A stretch of 64,000 bases of DNA from Icerya purchasi (taxonomy: Eukaryota; Arthropoda; Insecta; Hemiptera; Monophlebidae). The position numbers were made by a program, and so were the translations under genes. Below are positions 32,079-43,968 of the stretch, in pieces (positions within the stretch are counted from its first letter, which is position 1; every line of letters starts with the position of its first letter). Under the pieces are notes generated by a model, which was not told the origin of the DNA, did not search any database, and was given only the letters and a program-made list of their open reading frames with translations. The stretch covers positions 144,402,274 to 144,466,273 of the forward strand of contig CM077115.1 in assembly GCA_039619475.1 (NCBI GenBank), read 5' to 3'.

Positions 32079-33190
32079 TGGACTAAAAATACTATGTATT
32101 TCAATAAAAAACAATAAATTTAGAATTGTATTTTATTTTATTCAATATCTTGATTATGGGACATTTACAGAAATTTGTGTTACATTTTATTGTTAAATAA
32201 TGGATCGCATTCTTTCAATTATATCGTCTTTTGTTTTTCATACAAAACACATACGGAATCCTCAGCACATGAAACACAATGTTTGAATAATGGCGCGATC
32301 TTTCCCCATTGATATATCACATGACCGAAAAAAAAAGGAATATTTTTTCTTGAAACTTTCGAGCTTTCGGCGATTTAAGGGTCCGATTTTAAAGTTGGAA
32401 ACCCAAATGTTCCAAAGTAAAGAACACAAGGATGCGCATCTTTTTTAACCTTGTTCAAAATTTTTAGCTATATAAAGCTGAGCCACAAGTGAGGGAGCTA
32501 CACGTCTTCTTTTGTGCTTTTTAAAACTTTTAGTGAACTTCCAGTGTTTCGCTAAGAAAATTAAATACGAGTTTGCTGCCGACAAATAGCGTTCTTTCCA
32601 ACAGTATATATTATATGCCCGACAAAAGGAAAAGAAAAAATGTTTTCCAAAATTTCGAGCTTTCGGCGTCCTGAGGATCTAATTTTAAAGTTGGAAACCC
32701 AGATGTTGCATAATATTGTATTGTCATCTATAACAAGCATTTCTACAAAAGGGCACTTTTTTAATTCATCGGGAAGTAGGTGAAAAATCGTCCGCAAGAT
32801 TCTCCCCAGACAGACAGAATGACAAAGCGAGTTAAATAAAATCCTATAAAAAAAAAAAAAAAACGATATAATACGTGTATGTTTTTTATCTTTCTGTTTT
32901 TTGTTGTTTTTTTTTTTCTTCTGTTTTGGGCGCATATTAATAAAAACCGTATGTACACACAGCACTAATAGTTTTAAATGGAGGCAATAGGTGGAGAGCA
33001 AGTATGAAAGAAACAGAGTACGAAGAACAAATTCTAGCAAATGAGAAATAAAATGAGTTTTGGCAATTCGGTGTATATTTTTAAGATACAAAAAAAAAAA
33101 AAAAAAAGGGAAAAAATGTACTTAAAAATAATGCTTTCTGAATAATTAAAAAATCGGGGGGGGGGAGCTCTTATAAAAAAAAAAAACACA
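32079..33190. repeat. Unrecognised DNA with a ~90-bp direct duplication
   Basis: 32315-32420 and 32605-32715 are diverged direct copies. Both have a CGA-A-rich start, then TTTCGAGCTTTCGGCG, then ATTTTAAAGTTGGAAACCCA and AATGTT/GATGTT. They are about 295 bp apart. A G9 run is at 33156-33164 and A-runs are common. The 176-codon minus frame crossing the region has no domain and includes homopolymer-coded Lys and Phe runs, so I do not call it a gene. Confidence 0.55.
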
Positions 33191-34039
33191 ATTCAGAATT
33201 GTTTTTCGAAATGAATGGTTTAACAAATAAAACTGGCCAACTCGCGTATATGGCACAATTCTATTTCCGGCACTTTTTATTTGTTTCGCGTTGGCATAAC
33301 AGAATTCGCGGAAAACTCATTTTGATCTATTTTGGGCCAAATCCGTGTGAAGATTCCACGTCTTTGTTTATTTTTTTGGCACATTCTGACCAACTCGAAA
33401 TACCGTCGGTGATATCGGAACCGCAAACGAGTTAGTTTCCTAGCACATTCCCACTTTATGACACCGGTATCCGTCCATACATCTTCGTCTTCGTTACAGT
33501 TCATATAGCCAATATATTCTCTCATACGTTGATAGCTGTGATGAGTCCTGTTTGATTTTATAAATGGAGATTCTTCGTTCTTTGAGATTTCGGAATCGCA
33601 AATAATCGTTTTCCATTTCGTCCAAGGACCGTCGGTCTGTCACGATCACGGAACCACCAACCACGGAGTCGAGATAACATAAAAGATCTTTTGTAAATTT
33701 GCATGTCGCGTATTTTCTAATTTTAACAATCGCTCTTATAAACGCCGTTAAAATAGCATTGGAACTTCCCGATCGTAATCCCATTATCCATAGCGATAAG
33801 CGCCTGCAATCAGCTGAGCAGAACAAATTTCATATTCAAGTCAATAATCTGTACATTTGGAAAATTAAAAAGCTAATACTAAATTTCAACCAGTCAAGTC
33901 CAAACGGTAGTAGAATTCGGCCAGAGCAGACATTGAGCTAAATGAAATAATCGCTGATTCACAAACCATAGATTCAGATTTTAAACTCTTCCTTTCACAG
34001 GTCTCAAATATTATAGCAAAACGAATCGCGATCCAAACA
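33191..34039. other. Unrecognised DNA with moderate-length frames
   Basis: On the minus strand, two frames of 110 and 82 codons (33826-33494 and 33525-33277) lie almost end to end. They are basic and not homopolymer-driven (for example ECARKLTRLRFRYHRRYFEL). I recognise no domain and see no splice-supported structure or transposon ends. They could be a decayed transposon ORF or chance. Confidence 0.3.
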
Positions 34040-34480
34040 CCGTCCAATAATTAACACTCGCTGGTCAAAGCAAAGGTATCGAATACTTTCCCTACTAATT
34101 CAACCATCACTTTTAACCTCTCTCTCGCTTTCTCTCGATAAATCATATCATAAACAGTTGCCGAACGAAATCGTATAAATGCCTCCTTGGCTCGAGTTGG
34201 CCTTAAGTCCTGCTTGTGACTGTGGGGCACCTCCATGCAAGACCTAAATCATGTTTTCCGGAAGTGATACGACATCTAACGTTCAACTCTGTTAATTTCT
34301 TTGAAGCGTTACCCGCCAATCAATATTATTTCAATTCTTGCCGATCCACAAAAATCAATGTTTTTGTAAAATTTCGATTTTTATTATCAGATTGTAATTT
34401 GAAAATTTAAACTATGTGTATATGTTGAAAATTGTTATATAATGTTATGTATGTTTTGGTGGCATGAAAATCTTGTTAGA
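34040..34480 (+). pseudogene. LINE ORF2 C-terminal fragment (RNase H-type, different family)
   Basis: In mixed plus-strand frames the sequence reads LSPACDCGAP (34190-34220), then QDLNHVF (34233-34253) and FVKFRFLLS near the end. This matches the Cys/His motif (C-x-CG-x-n-H) that terminates ORF2 of several Jockey/R1-like LINEs. It is followed within 20 bp by a (TA)n tract. Stops and frameshifts are frequent; upstream RT is not recognisable. Confidence 0.45.
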
Positions 34481-34498
34481 AATTAAATGCGTAAATAA

Positions 34499-34532
<34 letters not shown>
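34499..34532 (+). repeat. (TA)n microsatellite
   Basis: About sixteen TA dinucleotides in a row, possibly seeded by the 3' end of the adjacent LINE fragment. Confidence 0.9.
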
Positions 34533-34534
<2 letters not shown>

Positions 34535-36049
34535 TTCATGCTGTTTTAGCCGGGATAACATAGCTCCCAGGATTGAAACGCTGCTGTATATGCCGCCGAT
34601 TTTCCAGTAGTTGAAATGTGCGGTATATGCGCTAAGGATACAAGCTTACTTTCGTGTAGTACAGATGCTAATTCTGCCAGTACTAACCTACAGCAGAATG
34701 TCCCTAAGAAAAACAGAAAAATGGTCGAAAAAGTGGAACATGAAAATAAATCCGTTCAATTTTTACTAATAGAAAAGTTATGCTCCTATCTATCATCAGT
34801 TAAGACTCCGGTAATATCAATTCTGTCAAATGTCTAAAAAAAAACAGAATTGGAAATTCAAAAAATCAAACTAATGCGTTGGCAAAAACAGTGTGTGTTA
34901 TCATTTTTTTCATCAACTAAAAATGTCACCAGGGATAGCTTTGTTGTGCAGACTGTCGTTTGAAATATCATTTTAAAAAATTGACTTACGTAAAAAAGGG
35001 ATATAAACAGGTGAACATCTTCCACGAATAGTACTCGAGAAATCTGCTTCAAAAGTGTTGCTTTATGAGTCTTCCAACGATGATAACACGACTGACTAAT
35101 AAAATGGAAAATGAAAACAATAGTTCAATGAGCCTAAAGAAGACGTACGAAATGTAAAATCAGAAGCAGTTCTTCATCATACTTTTTCTAGGAACAGTAA
35201 TGAAAGTCGGATGAACGAGCCGTCTACTTGGCAGAGAAACGGTAAAAATGTGGAAGATAAGGCGCTGATATATCATACAAGTATGTATTTCAACGAATAA
35301 TGGAAGTACGTAATCTATGATAGCTGGATAAAAATAAGTGAAATGTAAATATTTATTGGTTCCGACCGTAGCATACAAATCGAAAAAAAAAGGGGGAGGT
35401 GGGAGGGGGGGGACAACGGATATAGAATCTAAACGTAATGGTTTTCCGCCTTTTGAACATAGGATCCTTGCAATATTACATGCTCTGACATTTGATCATA
35501 AAGGTATTGGATATTACAGATAAACTGAAACTTCCGCGAGAAGTTTTACAGTTACCCCTAGTAGAACATAATTTGTTCTTGAATGGTGTATAAGTAAATA
35601 ATTCGCGATCGTTGTCCATTTCGTCGATGTATTCTATCGAAACTCGATGAATTTCATGATCCGCGGAGTATTTACAAAATAGCATAACGAGTTATTGCTG
35701 AAAAATGAAAGCATAATTGGGAAGGAAAACCAATCTCTCGTGCGTAAATTTGGGCGACGGTATAAAAAACCGGGTGATAGAATTGGAAAATTCCGGAGCG
35801 ATATATTAAATTTTTCACCAGTCTAAATCATCGCCTAAGAAATTAACATTTTTCGGAATAATTCGCGAAAATACAAACGAGTTGTCTTCAGTCTCATTTA
35901 CATCAAGCTCGAAGGATGTACTCGGCGCTATTTACTGAAATGCAATGATTATGTCAAATGCAAGTCCCGTGAGGTACACACATGGTCAGCCTACATATCA
36001 ACCTATTATTATTTTATTTCTTTTTTCCCCTCACTATTTATAATTATGA
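34533..36049. other. Unrecognised DNA; possible LINE ORF1 scrap at 34616-34837
   Basis: A 73-codon plus frame at 34616 starts MCGICAKDTSLLSC and continues with a Lys/Glu-rich stretch. A paired-Cys start followed by a charged helix is reminiscent of LINE ORF1 N-termini, but one short frame is weak evidence. The rest holds no recognisable domain; a G-rich patch is at 35391-35411. Confidence 0.35.
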
Positions 36050-36198
36050 AAAATAATAATTCGTATAATTGTAATGAAATTTTGTAACATATTTTTTGAA
36101 TGAACGATGAGAAGCGTGTTGAGCACCCCGCAGACGGGTAGTATGCCTTGTGGGACCCAAAACTTATTTCTAATAAAAAAAAAATAAATAAAAAAAAA
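36050..36198 (+). mobile_element. LINE family B, 3' terminal fragment
   Basis: GAGCACCCCGCAGACGGGTA, then GCCTTGTGGGACCC and an A-rich tail (36174-36200), correspond to the 3' terminus of the family B copies at 21.8 kb (CCCACAGACGGG) and 61.8 kb (CCCACAGACGGG, CCTTGTGGGACCC). Only the 3' UTR is clear. Confidence 0.7.
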
Positions 36199-36359
36199 AT
36201 ATTGGCTCGAAGGAACTGTTTGATATTACGGATGACCGCTTCACGAAGGCATACAGTGTGTCAAACGTAAAACAAGACGTTGGCCACTTGACGCTTTTTA
36301 TAATTATATTTAATAACTGAAACTTTTCACTTCCTCCCATGACGTCACAGTTGCCAATG

Positions 36360-37722
36360 AAGCTCTTAATTTCCATCTCCTCGTACACTCTCTATCCTTA
36401 ATTCACCTTTCTATCTCTCCTTCTAATTGTAAGTCGGCTTCAATTGTTATTACTCTTCATCCGTACCGCCCCCGGCTATGATTAATTTATCCTTTTAAGC
36501 AATACATTTCTGCCTCGTGTTAATTGTTTTTGTTTTCCTTAACAATCGTCAGACATATTCTGCTACTCTTATCCATTCATTTCTTTCCATTTATAAAAAC
36601 TGGCGTTTCGCACCACCTAGGAATGTTCCTATTTTAGCTCATATATCACACAGTTCGTCGTAGTCTGTTTTGGGCCTATACATATTGTAATGATATTTTT
36701 TTTCCCTTTTCTTTTGCCGATCTCTGCCACCCACCCAAGGTACTTTTTCTACCCTCATTTTCCACACTCTTTCCCCAACCTATAATTAAACCGGAATATT
36801 ACAACGCAACAAATTCGCTCTTTCCCCCACACGTAACCATTTTCACGATGACTTTAGGGGGCCTAATGGTGTGTTGGTGCTCCTTTCACCCTTCCAGATT
36901 TTAACCTTTCAGAATCATTTCACCTTTCTTCTTGTTGTTCCATCTTTACAGCCCAATTAATGATTGTCCCCCGCTCCGTTTTTTTATTTCGTCTAACCGC
37001 TTCTCATCCAACTACTTAATTACTTCTATGAATGCCCTTCAGGCGATCTGCTCCCCCATTCCAGCTCGTCTATACGATTTTACCACTCTACGCATATGAT
37101 GTGTCATCCATCTTCTTTCTTCGCGGCGCTCCTTTGTTGTGAGTGCCCCCCCCCCCAGCCATGTAGTTATCGAGGATAATGAGGCGCGGCAGATTCTCTG
37201 ATTCCAGTTGTTTCCTCCTCTTTTTTCAACAAAATACCATCCTTTAATCTTCTGTCATTATGTACAAAATTCCATCTTAGATTTCAGTCAGAACACACAC
37301 CCCGCCCCCCGTAACAATCGTTCCTTCTATCCTATCTGTACAACCTAATCTTCCCCTTTTGTTTCATGGTTCTTCGAGTTTCCTTCACTCTCCAGTTCTG
37401 TTGTTTTTCTATTATTCGTCTACGTTTTAACCGTTATCTTCTACCATCCTCCTCCCGTTCGCGTCTCTCCTTAGTTTCTTCTCCATATTGCCCTCTTCAT
37501 ACGAACGAATCAGCGATTTACGACGCTCATCACGTTCTCTTTATATGTCCATCCTTTTCTTATGAACGTTGCGTTCTCTATATTTTCATCTGCTAAAATT
37601 ATTTCCTTTATATTGTATCTAATCAAATAAAAATTTAATTCTGACGATTCTTCTCCCTTCTCCTTGTTTTTGGGTAAATATTCCTTGGTTGACGCGCCCA
37701 AAAAAAAAAAAAAAAAAAAAAA
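36360..37722 (+). mobile_element. RNase H-type LINE (family A), 5'-truncated and decayed
   Basis: On the plus strand, ITSMNALQAICSPIPARLYDF (37018-37085; RNase H second motif region) is followed by HVVIEDNEARQIL (37155-37195), a decayed HVGIPGNEAADSLA motif. A frame at 37396-37560 has IIRLRFNRYLLP and HHVLFICPSFSYE, the Cys/His C-terminus. The 3' UTR ends GGTTGACGCGCCC plus a poly-A of about 24 (37699-37722). Several stops and frameshifts are present. Confidence 0.68.
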
Positions 37723-38309
37723 AAGAGCTATTAAAACGGGTAACAAAACTTTGAATATCAGAAGGGCCATATCACTACTATTCGTTGTTTCAACCACATT
37801 CCTAATATGAAAAATTATTATGAAACGAAGAAATATCGTAAAAGTCGAATATGGTATGTTCAGAGTGTAAGACTTACACGGACGACACTTCTCGACCACA
37901 ATTTTATGGTTGCGCTGTGGTTATACTGTGGTCGGACCACTTTTGAACTACAACATTAACAACTCAACTACGGCGTTGAGTGGTTAGAGAAAGTGGCTGG
38001 CCAGTGGCTCAATGTGTGTTGAATTCGACCACCGACGACTATTTATTTGTGGCTGATAGCAGCTACACGTTGCGACTGATGTTAGAGCTGACGCCAAGAA
38101 ATGGTACGTCTGAGTAGTATTGCGTTTTTGACATTTTTACGTCTTTACTTTGGCACACAAACTCGAAAAGCGTTACGAAATGGAATCGTCACGAAATGGA
38201 AGCGTTACGAAATGGAGCGTCACGAAATATAAATATTGAATCCGAATTGATGCGTTATGCCTGCGAGGGTCACGCAGAAAGTAAGGTTCCAAAACCCGTC
38301 CCGTTGTCG
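37723..38309. repeat. Unrecognised DNA with short GCGTTACGAAATGGA repeats
   Basis: At 38168-38230 a 15-20 bp motif alternates as GCGTTACGAAATGGA, TCGTCACGAAATGGA, GCGTTACGAAATGGA and GCGTCACGAAAT. It is preceded by TCTTTACTTTGGCACACAAA CTCGAAAA. The same arrangement, diverged, recurs at 39194-39262. The two copies flank the mariner relic as direct repeats. No gene is seen. Confidence 0.6.
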
Positions 38310-38710
38310 TGATAATGAACGAAAATTAAATTTAAAACTTACATTTTATTGCTTGAACATTTTACAAAGTTTTGGATATAAGAGCACCAACTTTTCAACA
38401 CTTACCCTATAACATTTTCTGTCCGGCCCAGTAAGTCGATATTTTTAAGCAATTTGCCATCTGCCGGATATATATATGTATATATTTTTTTTTAAATTTT
38501 AATTGAGAAACTAAAGTGTTCTCTCTTGGACAAGGTCCAAACTGTAGGGTGCATTCAATTAACAACTCGGCGGTAAGTTCTTGAATAATGTTCGCTGTGA
38601 GTGGCCGTGCATTGTCATGCAACAGTTGAATTGCTTTCAAAATTTTTATCTCTTTCCTTTTTCTTTTTTTTTTCTTACCCCCCTTGGGTTTGCTACCAAA
38701 GAGCATTAGC
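38310..38710 (-). pseudogene. mariner-type transposase C-terminal fragment
   Basis: The minus strand reads LLHDNARPLTANIIQELTAE, containing HDNARP(H), the signature around the second catalytic aspartate of mariner (DD34D) transposases. Downstream, a YWAGQKML-stop-GKC segment is like the mariner C-terminal YFxxGIxxLxxRWxKC stretch. The third Asp region (YSPDLAPSDY) is not recognisable and in-frame stops occur. The upstream Lys-rich run is low-complexity. No TIRs were identified. Confidence 0.6.
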
Positions 38711-41700
38711 CCAGAGCAAAAAGGAATAGATACATGGAATAGAATAGAAATTATATTTTTATTCTGTCGACAATGGAATCAAGGAACACCCCTAGGACAG
38801 GAACAACAGAGAGAATAGGTAGAGAAAGAACATAAGAGGCGTTGAAAGGAGCAGGAAGACCAAGCTTTAAAAAATGATAATATAGTAACTCACGCTCGCG
38901 AGATAAACCGGAGCACTCGAAGAGCATCTCTTTCCTTAAATTGATGAGTGTTTCCAGTAGTTTAGGCCGTTAATGGTCTATCTACGCTCCATGAATTCGA
39001 ACTAAAATAATGCGATCTCTTTGTTGTCTCAAAACATCAACATTGGATGGATTTTCTAGAAGATTAAACTCTAATAACGGCATAATAACCAAACTAGTCT
39101 CGTTTTAAAGATAAAACTCTTACAATTAATAAAGATTTATTTTTATTTATTTAATAATTTTTTTGTTGCACAATATGACGTTTTTTCATGTCTTTATTTT
39201 GGCACATAAAATCGAAAAGCATCACGAAATGGAGCGTCATAGAAAAGCGTTACGAAAATTTCATTTATTTACTTAGATACGACTGATTACTACTAATAAG
39301 AGAGCATTTCATGAGACCGAGTATGCATTCAACAGAAGTAGATACAAGTGTTTCCTATAACGACTTGTAGAGAGACCTGTGCATAGGTTTGTGTATTTCA
39401 CACGTCATTTCCTCAGTATTACTAACTCTTAACGATAATGATGTAAATAAGGAACCTTGTACTTGGTTGTTAAATGTATATTTTTGCGCATACGTTGCGA
39501 TATAATATGTATAAAGGAAATCACAGGTTGCGCGGCGATAATTTTAATGCCGACGGAGGCCGCGAAGCGAACGACATTCTAATGTATCGGTGGACGCCTG
39601 AGTTATAAAGCCTACTTCTTTTAAGGGAAAACATGAAAATGTCTCAGTGTGTTATTGTAGGCAAGCTGATTTCGAAGATTCTAGAACAAGTAGATAGTAA
39701 ACTTTATGAGCTAATGATGCGTAATTTTCCCATGCATGGTTCTGTCGTGGTCGAAAAATGATCTGTGTGACTTTAGCCCCTAAAAAATAGCATAATGTAT
39801 AAATAAAATTAAATAAGGCGAGAAAATTATTTACTTTTATCGTCGATGTACCGTATAATTATATATGTTTTTTTTGTATGTATTGCACTTTTGAATAAAA
39901 AAGGATCTCATAACACTGATAACGTTCCGCTATATGTAAATGCAAAACATAAGCACATAAATAAAATTCCATTTTGTAGAATATCCTAGTCGTTCCACAG
40001 AATAAATTTATTCGGGTTCTGCGAATCCGTTTGATACGTAAAAATTTCTTTTTCTTTTTTTTCCCTGTAAAACTGAATAATGTTATTTGTCGTCTTGCGT
40101 AAATATTAATTATTCAGAAATTTCAATCGAACCCGAAACAATCAAATCGGGGGGGGGGGGGAATTTTTGGAAAGTCGGTCTTTCGAAATATATTTCTCAA
40201 CAGCGACATTCGATGTAATCTGAAAAAAGCTAAATAAATAAAGACAATATTTTAGAAAAAAGAACGACCCGGAACGTTTTAATCTGCTGGCCGCACCAAG
40301 CATGCGCTACGGCTATATCGCTGTATTGATTAAAGAGATGAAATGCCAGTGAACTTTGACACATGTGTGTCGGCACCGATCTGTGCCCGCAGATTATAGA
40401 CAAGGTTCCCGGTTTCATAGGCGCCAATCGGTCACTCAGCGAAACCGCTGTTTACGTGTTTTTTATTAATATCTTGGAAAGGGTTACCAGTTTTTAAATT
40501 TTATCGCTATTATCGAATACCTTTTTTTTTTGTTTTTTTTTTTTTTTGATTTCTTTTTTTGTTTTAAATAATCGTACGATGATGTCTATTATTGCATTAC
40601 GGTAAAATGACTAATAATTAAGCGTTTTTTTTAAACTTTTTTTCAGATTACACATATTCATATCAGTTTTACTATAACGTTGTAACGGACTTTGAGGAAA
40701 AACTACGAGAGACAGTAATCTAAAATATTTCTTGATCACACGTTTACTCTTCTCCTCTTTTCGTAACGAATATAATTTTTATCTATCCTTCTTCTGTTTC
40801 TTGGTTACTTTAGTTTCCTTCGCTTCTCCGTTTTGTTGTCATTACTATCATTTGCTCGATGCTCCATTATTCTTCCTCTCGTTTTCGCCTTGTTTCTTTT
40901 CTAAATCCCCTCCCCCACCTGCAACGATGATGATATCGGAATATTTATCCATTTCTGTAGAAATTTCTGTTCTATATTCTCTTTTATTAAAAGTCGGGCT
41001 GTACTTTGTTTGTCCGCTCTAGTCATCCGATCGATCATAAATGTATTTTCTTTCTTTCTGTTTCTAGTTTTAACGCTGACACCCCCAACCAACCAAAAAA
41101 AAAAACAAAAAACAAACAAACAAAAAACAACCTACATCTAAGTCTTACATATGTAAATTTCATTTGATAGCAGTCTTAAATAACTCTGGATAGGAGCAAG
41201 GACCATATGTTACATACCTTTATTTGACTGAAAGCGGCTTTTCACGAATTACCCGATTCCCGGAGGGAACTTTTTGCACGGGGTTTTCTAAATAATTTCC
41301 TTCTGAGAAATAATGTGAAAATTTTCGGACGAAAGAAGTAATTTCGACATTCGACATGAAACAGACACAGTAAGCTGCAGGACGCGACAACTGACGGAAC
41401 CTTTCTAATAAAAACAAGCTAATCGATAACAAACAGCCGTTTTACTTTTCACTGACCAAATAAATAAAATTTCCTTTTATAAAATATTTCATATTTTGAT
41501 TGTGATGAGTTTTAGCATACTCTTAACATTACGATCCGTGTGTATACGTTCATAGAATTTTATCATTCTATTATAAGCTCGCACGTATTCCCTCCCGATA
41601 GCTCACTTAAGATAGATCTCGATGTAATACTTGACAATAACATTAACGATAGTTGCTGAAATATAGCGACAATAACAATTAATGCATAAACGTAAAAAGG

Positions 41701-42480
41701 AACTGGTTACGAAATTAAATTGACAGAGTTTATGTAGTTATTATTATTGAGATATAGAAAAGCTAAGAACAATTATTTAATCTCTAATCCTCTTTTACTA
41801 CTTCAGACGGTAATAATAAAATGTGAGATACAACCACCATCTTGTATTATCAGCTGCTGATGGTAAATCCACATTGTTTTAATGGTAATATTTCATCATA
41901 ATTCGTTTATTTATTTTACGTTACATCGCAATCTGGCCATTCAGCGACACTATTAATTGAAAAGCACCCACTGCAGTACACTTACCCGATATCGTTAACG
42001 TCACGGAAGGTCTTTAATAGTTTACCGCGTTTTAATCTCTGAGCAGGTAAGTGTACAGGTAAATTGCAGCAGCCAGTCTGAATGTTTTCTTTCGAGCATA
42101 TTTACAACACCATATGGAACGCTTAAATCTTCATGCGAGGCATCGTACTAGACAGTTAACGTTTTTTTCAGCACGAAAATAGGGCCATATCATCAGCGAA
42201 TATGACCTTACGCGAACACACCTTACTGGGAAATCGGCGCTACACACCACATAGTTTTCATATAGCATACGTCTCAAAACGGAAAGTACCACAAGAAAGG
42301 ATGAATCTTAGAAAGGCAAAAAAAAAAAAGGTACTTGAAAATGCCAATGGCAAATGTAAGAATTTGTTAATTGCAATAAATCAAAGTCAGAAAGAGCAAT
42401 TTTAACTTATCAACGGCTTTCGACAAAAACATCAGTATACGCATTTTTACACCGCACCTGTCTTGTTTTCAGACTATAAG
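38711..42480. other. Unrecognised, mostly AT-rich DNA
   Basis: No gene is supported. It contains the second direct copy of the GCGTTACGAAA-type repeat (39175-39265), a G12 run (40149-40160), T-rich tracts (40520-40560) and a C/T-rich stretch (40740-40920). An 11-bp inverted repeat (GTACACTTACC at 41976-41986, GGTAAGTGTAC at 42046-42056) includes a splice-donor-like CAGGTAAGT, but no exon can be argued from that. Confidence 0.45.
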
Positions 42481-43175
42481 ACAACGTGATAACCTAGTGG
42501 TTAACGTGCTTGGCTACCAAAATAGGTTATCGGCAAGGCCGTGTCCACGGGGGGGGGTTTACCCCCCCATGAGAACTGAAATAGTTATTATAAATACAAA
42601 AAAATCTGAAAAAAATCACAAATTTAAAATAAATATTGATGATTTTTTAGGGTGTTTTTACCTACTTTTGAAAGAAAAAAGAAAAAATATGCTACATATT
42701 TTTAGGTACTTCATTAATATTTTATGCAAAAAAAATTTTATTACGAGTATAATTAATAACATATGTAATTTTTATTAATGTTCATATACGGGGTAATTCA
42801 TTTATATAAATTATTAATATATAAATCAAAATGATGGAAATTATTAATAGTACAAATATTAGTGAAAAATGTATTATAAAATAAATATGCAAAGAAAATT
42901 TTCACACCCCCCCCCCTTTCCAAAATTTTGGGCACGGGCCTGGTTATCGGGATTTGTCTCGCTCCGGATCCAAATCGACCCAGCCTGAAATAATTGGTTA
43001 TAGCAGAGAATTATCTGTGGGGGAAAGTAAAGGCGAATAATGCAAAAGTAGAAACGAACTGGCCCCAGTATTCTCCTTAGATCCACTAGAACCTTAAGTA
43101 CATTATGAAAAGCTTAATTCCATAATCCATGATACCCCTTATCACGGATAACCATATATCTTACTTTGCTTTATT
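42481..43175 (+). mobile_element. tRNA-derived SINE, copy 2, split by a hAT-like element
   Basis: The head GATAACCTAGTGGTTAACGT (42488-42507) is A-box-like. The body resumes after the insertion with GTCTCGCTCCGGATCCAAAT (42956-42975), GGCCCCAGTATTCTCC and AATTCCATAATCCATGATAC, and ends ATCTTACTTTGCTTTATTTC. Removing 42534-42942 and one GTTATCGG copy gives a SINE of about 280 bp that parallels copies 1 and 3. Confidence 0.75.
42534..42942. mobile_element. hAT-like non-autonomous element, 409 bp
   Basis: Perfect 8-bp target duplications GTTATCGG flank it (42526-42533 and 42943-42950). The ends are imperfect TIRs: CAAGGCCGTGTCCA on the left and the complement of TGGGCACGGGCCTG on the right (CAGGCCCGTGCCCA), each followed inward by a G/C homopolymer run. 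An 8-bp duplication plus CA(R)GG termini fit the hAT superfamily. No transposase is encoded, so it would move in trans. The 93-codon frame overlapping it is fortuitous. Confidence 0.85.
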
Positions 43176-43418
43176 TCACTTATCCTACTCTGTAGTATTA
43201 TATAAATATTAAATAATATTAAAAGTAAATTTAAATGAGGTATTTCAAGTTCCGAGTAAACGATGGAAACGTTTAATTTCTTGTTAACAGATTCTGCGAA
43301 CAGAAAATTTTAACACTTTTTGGAGTCGGCATCAAAAATATCTGGGAACAAATTAATAAATATATTTACTATTATTTCTTAATTATTATTCTTAATATGT
43401 AACATGAATCCTACTCTA

Positions 43419-43612
43419 ATTAAGGTATCAGTGTTGTATAAGAATTACGATAATATCAAATTAAGGTGTTATATCACTCTGAAATATATATGTATTTTCT
43501 CATCGGGAGTAATTATCACTTTTTAGTGCACATTTTTATTAAACTTTTATAATAAACCTTTAAGTATCGATATTTATTTTTTCGTAAAAAAACATCACAT
43601 TTTACACTTTTT
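43419..43612 (+). mobile_element. MITE M1 right-arm relic
   Basis: GTTGTATAAGAATTACGATA, GTTATATCACTCTGA, CTCATCGGGAGTAATTAT, CTTTTTAGTGCA and TAAGTATCGATATTTATTTT follow the order of the M1 right arm at 6150-6304. No left arm is seen. Confidence 0.75.
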
Positions 43613-43739
43613 AGCATTGTACTTGAATTTTTTTTTTGTTAAAAATCAACTTTTTTGTCACATTATTCTCCATACTTTATATTTAAAAAAAATCGATTTC
43701 TTTATTTTGAATCGCGTTTTCATGGTGAAAAAAAAAAAA

Positions 43740-43919
43740 ATCAGAAGCTACATTTCCACGTTAATTTGGCAAATTGATAGTATTTTAAGTCAGTCGCTTC
43801 TGTTGTACTAATAAAAAATATAAAGAAAAAAAAATTATCCGAGAGAACAATTCATTAGCATTCACATGGTTTGGGTGTGTGCACTTTCTAATAGATAAGA
43901 ATCAGTAAAATCGGCATCC

Positions 43920-43968
<49 letters not shown>

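Noticed and set aside
32561..33091. 176-codon minus-strand frame as a hypothetical gene
   Set aside because: It contains homopolymer-coded Lys and Phe runs, overlaps a repeated block and has no domain.
33494..33826. 110-codon basic frame as a novel gene
   Set aside because: Length is within what chance gives in 64 kb of six-frame AT-rich DNA. No homologue, second exon or promoter could be argued. Described as unrecognised sequence instead.
36800..37010. Possible extra coding exon in the C/T-rich stretch
   Set aside because: The open frames are interrupted, and the segment falls inside a decayed family A LINE, which explains its composition.
42045..42056. Splice donor CAGGTAAGT marking an exon end
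   Set aside because: The motif is part of an 11-bp inverted repeat and no adjacent coding frame or acceptor supports an exon.
43921..43964. CRISPR-like or structured repeat
   Set aside because: It is a plain (TA)n microsatellite. No spaced direct repeats of CRISPR type exist anywhere in the window, and the DNA is eukaryotic.
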